Below, in pieces: positions 1-6,415 of a stretch of DNA of 16,066 nucleotides (position 1 is the first letter of the stretch; each line of letters begins with the position of its first letter). The translations under genes were made by a program, and so were the position numbers. The DNA is taken from contig JAJRTI010000582.1 of assembly GCA_024278415.1 (NCBI GenBank), positions 1-16,066 on the forward strand, given 5' to 3'. This DNA is from Planctomycetota bacterium. Lineage in GTDB: Bacteria > Planctomycetota > Brocadiia > JAJRTI01. Below the pieces are notes generated by a model. That model was not told the origin of the DNA and ran no database searches. It worked only from the letters and a program-made list of their open reading frames with translations.

Positions 1-156
1 GAGGGCGCCCTGACGGTCGCCACTACAAGCGGAGCGCTCCCGCGCTCGCATCTCGGCGGCGCCGCGTTCGACACCTCCGCCATGCATGATGTTAAGCGCG
101 AGGCCTCGGCCTATTGGGGTTTTGCAAGTCGCTCTACTATAAACCACGTCGCCTAG
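1..156 (+). CDS. Possible C-terminal fragment of a convergent gene (partial, doubtful)
   Basis: Frame 1 of the plus strand is open from the window edge to a TAG at 154-156, about 51 codons. Most codons in its first two thirds end in G or C, as in real genes of this GC-rich DNA. No family is recognisable, and the visible C-terminus ends in residues INHVA. If real, it would converge on the DUF6259-like gene, with the palindrome at 169-184 between the two stop codons. Against it, the stretch contains short palindromes (3-10, 31-40) like those in the repeat regions of this window, so it may be non-coding repeat DNA. The upstream sequence is needed to decide. Confidence 0.25.
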   Translation, partial: EGALTVATTSGALPRSHLGGAAFDTSAMHDVKREASAYWGFASRSTINHVA

Positions 157-165
157 CGCCGCACA

Positions 166-184
166 CATCGACAACATGTTGTCG
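166..184. repeat. Perfect 16-bp palindrome, left copy of a 17-nt repeat
   Basis: Positions 169-184 read CGACAACATGTTGTCG, which is its own reverse complement. The 17 nt at 166-182 recur exactly at 15059-15075. The element begins 19 nt past the stop codon of the DUF6259-like gene (204-206). It has no loop and no adjacent T-run, so it is not a standard intrinsic terminator. It could be a protein-binding dyad or part of a dispersed intergenic repeat. Confidence 0.6.
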
Positions 185-203
185 TTCGAAAACCGGTAAG
201 GGC

Positions 204-2768
204 CTAACGTCCATACTCGACCATCGTGATTTCCAACGGTTGCATGGTCATCCGCACGGTTGCTCCGCCAAGTGTGACCCGCGTGCGGCGTGCATTTCGA
301 TAGAGGTTGACGGCGAGGTTGGGCTTCGGCAATCTCACGTCGAACGTCTGCTCTTGTTCCGATATGTTCACGAATATCATCGCGGTCGAGCCGCTCGGTG
401 CGCGCCAGGTTTCGGCGAGCACCACGGGCGATTCGAACGTGGCTGACGCCGGAGGCTTCGCCCACCAGCGCCAATACTTGACGGACATGCTCGGCACGTC
501 GATTCTCGGCGGATGGAGCATGCGCCCGCGGACGACGTAATCGTACGCATACGTGTTCGCCGCGGCCACCGCGCGCTTGAGGAAGCCCAGCAACGTTTGA
601 TTCAGCTTGGCGGATTCCAGCGGCTGTCGGTTGCCTCCAATCCGCACGGTCGGTATGCGGCCCCACAAGAGATTCAGCGCGACCCCACGGGTGAAGTAAG
701 CGCTCGTCTCTTTCCACGCGGTAAGGTAAGGGCCGACCGCGCCGTATGGGGGCAAGTACTCGTGATACACGTACGTAAACAGCGGAATCTTCATCGCCTT
801 GAACGCGTCGTGGTGCCATCGGGGCATCATGTGCATACGAGACATGTAAGAGTCGGTCAGCGGAATGAACAACTCACACGTTCCTTCCGTCGGCATCGCA
901 AAATCGCGGTCGATCTTCACCGCCTCTGTACGACACGCGCGGAGGATGTCGGCGAACCTGCGATAGAACCACTTGCCGTAGCCGAGCGGATGGCCATGTG
1001 CAGGGTTGTAACAGGGATACGCCTGGCAGCATGGGAAGCCGTCGATTTGGACCAAGGGCACGCCAAGCTTCACGCACTGCACAAGCTTCTCCACGACGCA
1101 ACGCTTCCAGAAGTCGGTAGCTGGGCACATCTTTGCCATGTTGAGGCTGCCGAACAGGAACAATCCCTGCGGCTTGCCCTTTTCGTCGAGCGCGGCGAAC
1201 GGCCTCCCTAGTTTCTCAAAAGCCGCTCTGTCGTCGTACCCACAGTTCCGCTGCTCCAAGATCCAATGCGGCCCGCTGATGAAGACGAACGCGCGGCTGC
1301 CCAGCGCGCGGACCTTCTCCATGTTGCTCTTGAAATACTCCGCGCCGCCATCTGGAGCAAATGGGTCGGGGCGCGGATAGCCCAATTGCGCGCGGTTCTT
1401 CTCCCAGCCGTGGAAGAACATGACCATGTCGCGGCCGAAGACATTCATGTAGTCTTTCGTGATCTGTGGGAGCAGATCGAGCGGGCGCTTCCGGTTGACG
1501 GCCCCAAGCGCGTCCGCGTACACAATGGGCGGCCATTTCTTGAGCCACTTCGGCACGTCGGCGCGGTCGTGCCATTTCGTCTTGCACCACGGCTGTTTCC
1601 ACGCCCACTCCCGATAGAGGTCGCCCGCGACGCGCCAGTCGCCTTTGAACCCACCCAAGATGGTGTCGTACCCCGCGTCGAAATCGTTGCCTCTCGATTC
1701 GGGAACAAGATGGTCGATGGAGAATCGGAAGGTCTCCCTTCTTTTCTTGAATCGGAACCGCTTGACGTTGCCTTCGGAGTCGTAGGTGGCGAAGTAGAGG
1801 GAACTTTGCGCATCGCCAAAAGTCATCATTTGCAGCGATGCCCCGCCGGGGTACCGCGCACCGTTGCGCAGGTCGAAGCCCTGCCCAATGTTGAAATGCT
1901 TCCCGGGGGCCGGAAACCGCTCGGCCTCATCCGACTGAGGCCAGATGAGGAAATCGTCCTCAATGCTGCGGCCGAGCGCGAGCGGCGTCACAACAATCGG
2001 GTACGTCACCGACCGAAGCGCGAGGTCCGTTTCGTTCGTGACGCGAACCCGCCACCGTGCGAGCGGGCTGCCCCGTGTCACACGGATGCGACATTCGACA
2101 TTCACGGGCAGGCCTTTGTGCGTCCGGCTCTTTACGACGAGGGTCACGACGCCCGGCCGGCGCTCGACGGACACCACCGATTCGGCCGCGTCTTTGCCCG
2201 TGAGCAGATCCGCGCCGCCGTCTTTCTTCACGAGCTGAATTTCGTACAGCACACCGGGCTCCTGGACGAAATTCCGACCGCGGTAATCGAACGAAACCAG
2301 CGACCGTCCGTCTTGCGCAATTGAAAGCCCAACAATGCCATTGTCGACGTGGACGGCCCCGCCCCGTCGCTTCACGGAAATCTCCGCTGCCGCGGCAGCG
2401 AGCATGGACGTGAGCGCCAAGACAACAGCGATTAGTGCCTTAGACTTTCGGAACCTCGACGAAAAACAAGAAGTTGCGTAGGCTCTCTGCACAGCGCGCC
2501 ATCGGGCCGAGGCGTTACGGGCGTTCGGTTTGCGGCGTACGGGCCGCGGCGAGGCGCTTTGGAGTGCGGCGGCTTGACGCCGCTTTTCCTGGGCAGCGCG
2601 CGCATGCCCACGAGAACGCAAATTCGCGCAAGCCGCGCGCATGCAGCAAAAGCGCCGTCGCCGCCCGCCTTGCGGCGGGCTCTGCCGGCGCACTCCAAAA
2701 AGGCGCGCCGCGCGTGCCGTTGCGGTTGCGGGTGAAGCCCGCTTTGTTCTGTAATGTGCGACTCGCAT
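204..2768 (-). CDS. DUF6259-like secreted glycoside hydrolase candidate with an N-terminal extension read through repeats
   Basis: The protein is 854 residues from this start. A Lys/Arg-preceded hydrophobic segment at about 105-128, ending in an Ala-rich run, looks like a Sec signal peptide. A beta-rich region follows at about 130-390, then a TIM-barrel-like region at about 410-705, and a beta-sandwich tail. The overall pattern matches DUF6259-type proteins. Acidic residues at strand ends, D576 in VQIDGF and E628 in MPTEG, are plausible nucleophile and acid/base; this is inference by analogy with retaining alpha-glycosidase barrels. The start is uncertain. ATG at 2768 has AGGA 8 nt upstream and lies 68 nt after the previous gene, but it adds about 104 Arg/Ala-rich residues encoded by palindromic repeats ahead of the signal peptide. 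GTG at 2492 would give a normal signal peptide but has no visible Shine-Dalgarno. It is the last gene of the cluster, and its substrate is unknown. Confidence 0.85.
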   Translation of the reverse strand: MRVAHYRTKRASPATATARAARLFGVRRQSPPQGGRRRRFCCMRAACANLRSRGHARAAQEKRRQAAALQSASPRPVRRKPNARNASARWRAVQRAYATSCFSSRFRKSKALIAVVLALTSMLAAAAAEISVKRRGGAVHVDNGIVGLSIAQDGRSLVSFDYRGRNFVQEPGVLYEIQLVKKDGGADLLTGKDAAESVVSVERRPGVVTLVVKSRTHKGLPVNVECRIRVTRGSPLARWRVRVTNETDLALRSVTYPIVVTPLALGRSIEDDFLIWPQSDEAERFPAPGKHFNIGQGFDLRNGARYPGGASLQMMTFGDAQSSLYFATYDSEGNVKRFRFKKRRETFRFSIDHLVPESRGNDFDAGYDTILGGFKGDWRVAGDLYREWAWKQPWCKTKWHDRADVPKWLKKWPPIVYADALGAVNRKRPLDLLPQITKDYMNVFGRDMVMFFHGWEKNRAQLGYPRPDPFAPDGGAEYFKSNMEKVRALGSRAFVFISGPHWILEQRNCGYDDRAAFEKLGRPFAALDEKGKPQGLFLFGSLNMAKMCPATDFWKRCVVEKLVQCVKLGVPLVQIDGFPCCQAYPCYNPAHGHPLGYGKWFYRRFADILRACRTEAVKIDRDFAMPTEGTCELFIPLTDSYMSRMHMMPRWHHDAFKAMKIPLFTYVYHEYLPPYGAVGPYLTAWKETSAYFTRGVALNLLWGRIPTVRIGGNRQPLESAKLNQTLLGFLKRAVAAANTYAYDYVVRGRMLHPPRIDVPSMSVKYWRWWAKPPASATFESPVVLAETWRAPSGSTAMIFVNISEQEQTFDVRLPKPNLAVNLYRNARRTRVTLGGATVRMTMQPLEITMVEYGR
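2490..2765. repeat. Cluster of GC-rich palindromic (REP-like) repeats inside the 5' part of the DUF6259-like ORF
   Basis: Several hairpins lie in tandem. GCGGC/GCCGC with a 5-nt loop is at 2569-2583, followed by TTTT. A nested hairpin has outer arms GCGCCG (2652-2657) and CGGCGC (2686-2691) and inner arms GCCCGCC/GGCGGGC (2663-2680). GCGGG/CCCGC is at 2728-2742. The 14-mer GCCGGCGCACTCCA at 2684-2697 recurs at 15035-15048, and GCCCGCTTTGT occurs both here and near 14942. The translated product is a low-complexity Arg/Ala-rich stretch, as expected from non-coding repeat DNA that happens to lack stops in one frame. Confidence 0.7.
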
Positions 2769-2776
2769 CAGATGTG

Positions 2777-2784
2777 TCCTCTCT
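2777..2784 (-). promoter_or_regulatory. Shine-Dalgarno for the ATG at 2768
   Basis: On the minus strand the sequence reads AGAGAGGA, with AGGA (2777-2780) 8 nt before the ATG at 2766-2768. It is the only convincing ribosome binding site near the 5' end of the DUF6259-like gene, yet the signal peptide begins about 105 codons later. This supports the idea that it is the original initiation site, now separated from the signal peptide by repeats. Confidence 0.5.
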
Positions 2785-2836
2785 ATAGGTTCAGTCTAGT
2801 CGCGCCATCGAACCGGTGGCTGCCCAACAAACGCGG

Positions 2837-4423
2837 CTAGCGGGTTATCGTTGCCGATGCCTTTGCGGCCAATCCTTCGAAGGTTGCAGTTATAATCGCT
2901 TGGCCTGCGCGCAGGCCTTTCACCTGGGGCGACGGCGGGCGCAAACGGTTCATCGCTCCTTCCTGCTCAACCGAGGCGACCGCGGAGGTCGATGATGCGA
3001 ACGAGGCCCAATACGTGACGTCGACTTGCGTGCCGTCGGAATAGAACAGGATCGCCCTGAGCGGCTTTCTGTCGTTGATGCGCACTCGCAGATTCGCGGG
3101 CTCCACCGCGAGCCGCTTCAGCGTTACCAAGCGAGAGTTCGCATCCTTGCCGGTGAACTTCTTGTATGCACGGAATTGCCGCGCCAAGAAAGACTTTCCG
3201 AAGCGCGGATCCCCCCACCAGACGAGTTGCCTGTCAGGCGGCTGGTAGTAGAGGTTGTTGTCGATGACCAGCTTGTCCAGCCCGTTCCACTGGTTGGCTT
3301 GCACAATCACCGCGGCGCTTTGGGCATAGTGAAACACGTTATTCCGCACGTAGAAGTTGTAGGTTTGGGCGCGGTTGCGCGCAAAACTCAAGTGCCGCCC
3401 TCTCTTGTACGGCTGTCCATCGCTCCAGCCGCGGCCCGCGTTGAAGCAGACGTTGTCCTCGAAGTAGATGTCGTGTGTGACGGAGGTTTCAGGTCGGTTC
3501 CAATACTCGAACGAGTACTCACAGTTCCAGATGACGTTGTTGCGGTAGATGATGTTGTATTGCTGGTTCTTGGAGCCGCCTTGGTTGGTCAGCCCCGCGT
3601 CGTAGATGTCCCAGATGCGGCAGTTCTCCACGAGGTTGTCGTGGGCCCCTCCCCAGAACTCGATGCCGTTGCCGTAGCGGACGTGATACCAGCCGTTCTT
3701 GTTCCGCCTGGAGAACTGGCGGCCGCCACCGATAAAGCACAGGTCGCAGTTGCGGACGGTGATGTGGTGCGTGCCGCCGCCGCCAATGCCATGAGCTGCG
3801 CCGTACGCCAGATGCAAGCCGTCGTAGATGACGTGGTGCCGGCCGCCCTCGTTGATGATATGCCGTTTCAGCGCGCACTCGATGTCCTCGTACATCTCCG
3901 CGGGATTGCGCGCGGAATACATCTTGACCACGTTGATCTTACGGTCGAAGACAAACTTGTCTTGCTTGTCCAGATCGGTGTCTTCCCAGACCTTGAACCC
4001 GCAGGTCTCGCCGTTGTTGAAGATGAGGCTGCCCACGTCCACGGGGAATGGGCCCGTTTGCCAGATGCGCGGCCCGACTTGCTTCCAATCGCCGGGCTCG
4101 TTCTTCTCGACCGAGCCCAAGAGCAAAGGCTTCGGGCCCGCGCCGTATGACGTGTAGGTGATAGGTTCTTTCTCGCTTCCGCTTTGGGGCATCAACGGCC
4201 CGCGCCACGTCCCTCCCTTTTCAAAGCGTATGACGTCGCCCGGCGCGAACTTGAATTGGTTCACCTTCGTAAGGGTTCGCCAAGCTTGCGCGGGCGTCGT
4301 GCCAGAGTTGTTGTCGGCGCCCGAATGGCTCACGTAGTATTCGGCGGCAAATAGGGGCGCGGCGCACGTCATGAGGAGAATCTGAACGGCCAGTACATCG
4401 CTTGCCACGTCAAACAGCTTCAT
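2837..4423 (-). CDS. Secreted right-handed parallel beta-helix protein with C-terminal Ig-like (Big_2-type) domain, paralogue A
   Basis: The protein has 528 residues. Residues 1 to about 26 form a signal peptide ending LFAA before EYYVSHSG. The N-terminal motif, with SGT and PAQAWRTL, and the many regularly spaced Asn/Gly/aromatic turns (VRNCDLCFI, VENCRIWDI, YRNNVIWNC, VRNNVFH) are typical of pectate-lyase-fold beta-helices. The last 85 or so residues resemble a bacterial Ig-like group 2 domain. Such proteins are usually polysaccharide lyases, epimerases or binding proteins; the catalytic residues cannot be assigned here. The start at 4423 is set by a perfect AGGAGG 5 nt upstream and by an ATGA overlap with the stop of the propeller gene. 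An upstream in-frame ATG at 4498 would bury the signal peptide. It is a close paralogue of the protein at 13248-14780; 39 of the first 60 aligned mature residues are identical. Confidence 0.9.
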   Translation of the reverse strand: MKLFDVASDVLAVQILLMTCAAPLFAAEYYVSHSGADNNSGTTPAQAWRTLTKVNQFKFAPGDVIRFEKGGTWRGPLMPQSGSEKEPITYTSYGAGPKPLLLGSVEKNEPGDWKQVGPRIWQTGPFPVDVGSLIFNNGETCGFKVWEDTDLDKQDKFVFDRKINVVKMYSARNPAEMYEDIECALKRHIINEGGRHHVIYDGLHLAYGAAHGIGGGGTHHITVRNCDLCFIGGGRQFSRRNKNGWYHVRYGNGIEFWGGAHDNLVENCRIWDIYDAGLTNQGGSKNQQYNIIYRNNVIWNCEYSFEYWNRPETSVTHDIYFEDNVCFNAGRGWSDGQPYKRGRHLSFARNRAQTYNFYVRNNVFHYAQSAAVIVQANQWNGLDKLVIDNNLYYQPPDRQLVWWGDPRFGKSFLARQFRAYKKFTGKDANSRLVTLKRLAVEPANLRVRINDRKPLRAILFYSDGTQVDVTYWASFASSTSAVASVEQEGAMNRLRPPSPQVKGLRAGQAIITATFEGLAAKASATITR

Positions 4424-6414
4424 TTCGTCCTCCTGCGCAAAGTGTTCCCTCCGACGCGCTCGGCCACATCGGATAGAGGGCTCTTGATACCGAACCATTC
4501 CACGGCCTGGACGCGATAGTCAGCCTCGCTGGGCGCGTTCGGGTCCACGTATCCTCTCTCCGCCGGCCAATACCACACGAAGGAACGGCGGTCATGCTCC
4601 GACGGAACCGTGCCGGCCACGCCGCGCTGCACGTCGAGAAACCGGGTTGCGTCTTTCGCACCGTAACGGACCACCTCGCTGCGGTCGACTGTACGGGTGG
4701 GTTGCAGCTCCAGCATGCCCGACTCCGGAAACCCAGCCGTCGAGGCCACCTCGATAACCGTCGCGTCGCCGGTCAGATGACTCGCGCCCGCCAGCCAGGT
4801 CGAGCATTGCGCGACCGTGTCGTGCAAGACGAAGCCGCCCGACGCATCGCGGCGGAAAATGCGATATTCCTTGATTTCGCGATGACGCAAGCCGGGGCAC
4901 CAGCTCAACACAACGTCGCGGCCGTCGCGTCGGGCAATCAGCCTTGCGACCGGCGCCGGCGACTGAAAAACCGTGACGAAAACGTCCACGTGATTCTTGA
5001 ACGGATCGTCTGATGCCGCGGTGCCGCACCATGCGATCTTTGTTGCATCGGGACTCCAGTGCACGCTGACGTGGTGATACGGCTCGCCCAGGTCGGCCGG
5101 CACGCGTTTCCGTCGCTTCGGGTTGCCAATAGGAATCGGGTACATGCCGTGTTCGACAAGGAGGATCGGCTTGGATCTGCCGTCCAGGGGCAGCACACAG
5201 ACCCAATTGAGGAGCTTCGGCCACAGCATGTCTGCCGCCAGCAGCGTCCCATCGGGCGACACGTTGGGATGGCTGTTGATGCCATTCCATGGAGTATTGA
5301 GATCGCGGCGCAGGCCGGTCTGGACATCATAACTGCCCCAAGCCGTGGCGCCCTTGTTGCCGTCGAGATCATACCCGCCGTCATCGCAAAGATAGTGAAA
5401 CTGATCCGGGTGCGCCATGGCATGCCCGCCGAAGCTGAACACGCGATCGTAGTTCGGACCGTTTGGGTTCAGCCCCAAATCAAGCACGTGGATATGCCCC
5501 CTCTTGGGTCTTCCTGCAATCAGGGGGCAACTGGTGTCCCTGTGCCCCCAAACGACGTAGCGATTGCCTACAAGGAACACCTTAACGTTTCGGCTCTTTG
5601 GAACGATCCGTCGGCGCACACGAATGCCGGTTTCGTCGGACACGCCATCCGCGGGAGCCGCCGCGCGATTCCTCACCGCGACCGTCGCGATCTTTTCAAT
5701 ATAGCGATGGCCGCCATCGGAGCTTGGGACGAATCCGTATGAGAAGGCCAGTTGTTCGCCGTCTGCGCTCAGCCCCCAGACGCCGTTCCAGCCTGCCGCC
5801 GGGATGTTGAGCCCGGTAATCTGGCGCTCGCGCACCCGGGGAAGCTGGGAGATGTCCGTCTCGTAGATATCCCATGACCTCAGTTGGCCGGCATTCTTGA
5901 GGAAGGAATAGATGCGCGTGCCGGAAAGGTCCCAAAGGTTGTTGCGTCCGGGCGCGCGATTGTTCAGGCAGATGAGACGGCGCGCATTGCCAAAGTCCAC
6001 GAGATAGAGACCTGTGAGCACCTCCTTCTCGCGCTTGCTCGTGAAAACCAAATACCGCCCGTTGGGGCTGAAGGGCGTCGAGACTCGGTGATAGTTGGTG
6101 TTGTTAATGTACCGGTTGCGAGCATCAGTCAGCCGCCAGGTCTCGCCTCGTTCGCCTTGCACAGAAGGGTCGGGGTCGTGCCAGAGTGTGGCCTCTGAGG
6201 GCAGAGTCTTGGCCGCGCGCGCGGCCGAGATCGCCAGCAGGCCGCTCCGCGTGAGCATGATAATCAACACCATTCCGGCGATTCGATTGAGTTGCACTTC
6301 ACCCCGGCACCACTCGGCTCCGTATGCCAAATAGCGCAGTGGCCGCTTCACGAAGGACGTCACGAGACGGCAAAGGGCCACGGCGAATCTGGGAGAAGTC
6401 TTCTCGCTGTTCAC
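4420..6414 (-). CDS. Exported beta-propeller protein (TolB / oligogalacturonate-lyase-like) with FnIII-like C-terminus
   Basis: The protein has 664 residues from GTG 6414. After a basic N-terminus there is one hydrophobic stretch at about 47-66 (MVLIIM to AARA) acting as signal peptide or anchor. Residues 80-480 hold repeated blade motifs (PFSPNGRYLVF, LSADGEQLAF, VSPDGTLLAAD, WSPDATKIAW) typical of TolB/WD-like propellers. Several His residues (HPDQFHY at about 335, SHPNVSPDG at 382, YHHVSVHW at 447-452) recall the metal-binding histidines of the PL22 oligogalacturonate lyase propellers, but that assignment is tentative. Residues about 483-656 form an FnIII-like domain interrupted by a separate small module (about 546-604). 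GTG 6414 lies 1 nt after the TGA of the upstream gene, with a weak GGGA upstream. Later candidates are GTG 6297 and ATG 6273, the latter giving a more conventional signal peptide. The gene's stop overlaps the next start. Confidence 0.8.
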   Translation of the reverse strand: MNSEKTSPRFAVALCRLVTSFVKRPLRYLAYGAEWCRGEVQLNRIAGMVLIIMLTRSGLLAISAARAAKTLPSEATLWHDPDPSVQGERGETWRLTDARNRYINNTNYHRVSTPFSPNGRYLVFTSKREKEVLTGLYLVDFGNARRLICLNNRAPGRNNLWDLSGTRIYSFLKNAGQLRSWDIYETDISQLPRVRERQITGLNIPAAGWNGVWGLSADGEQLAFSYGFVPSSDGGHRYIEKIATVAVRNRAAAPADGVSDETGIRVRRRIVPKSRNVKVFLVGNRYVVWGHRDTSCPLIAGRPKRGHIHVLDLGLNPNGPNYDRVFSFGGHAMAHPDQFHYLCDDGGYDLDGNKGATAWGSYDVQTGLRRDLNTPWNGINSHPNVSPDGTLLAADMLWPKLLNWVCVLPLDGRSKPILLVEHGMYPIPIGNPKRRKRVPADLGEPYHHVSVHWSPDATKIAWCGTAASDDPFKNHVDVFVTVFQSPAPVARLIARRDGRDVVLSWCPGLRHREIKEYRIFRRDASGGFVLHDTVAQCSTWLAGASHLTGDATVIEVASTAGFPESGMLELQPTRTVDRSEVVRYGAKDATRFLDVQRGVAGTVPSEHDRRSFVWYWPAERGYVDPNAPSEADYRVQAVEWFGIKSPLSDVAERVGGNTLRRRTK
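4429..4434 (-). promoter_or_regulatory. Consensus Shine-Dalgarno of beta-helix gene A
   Basis: The minus strand reads AGGAGG followed by 5 nt and then the ATG at 4421-4423. It lies inside the last codons of the upstream propeller gene. With the ATGA stop/start overlap it fixes the start and indicates translational coupling or reinitiation. Confidence 0.8.
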
Positions 6415-6415
6415 G

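Noticed and set aside
1266..2324. 352-codon plus-strand ORF opposite the DUF6259-like gene
   Set aside because: It is an antisense shadow with no recognisable domain and no ribosome binding site.
2569..2587. Intrinsic terminator (hairpin followed by TTTT) on the plus strand
   Set aside because: The stem is only 5 bp, the T-run is on the strand opposite to transcription, and the element lies among similar repeats within an open reading frame.
3026..4150. 374-codon plus-strand ORF opposite beta-helix gene A
   Set aside because: The Val/Asp-rich composition mirrors the opposite strand of Asn/Tyr/Gly-rich beta-helix codons. A similar shadow occurs opposite paralogue B, so it reflects the coding strand and not a second gene.
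2837..4498. Upstream ATG at 4498 as the start of beta-helix protein A
   Set aside because: It would overlap the propeller gene by about 79 nt and place 25 charged residues before the signal peptide. The ATG at 4423 has a perfect AGGAGG and an ATGA overlap.
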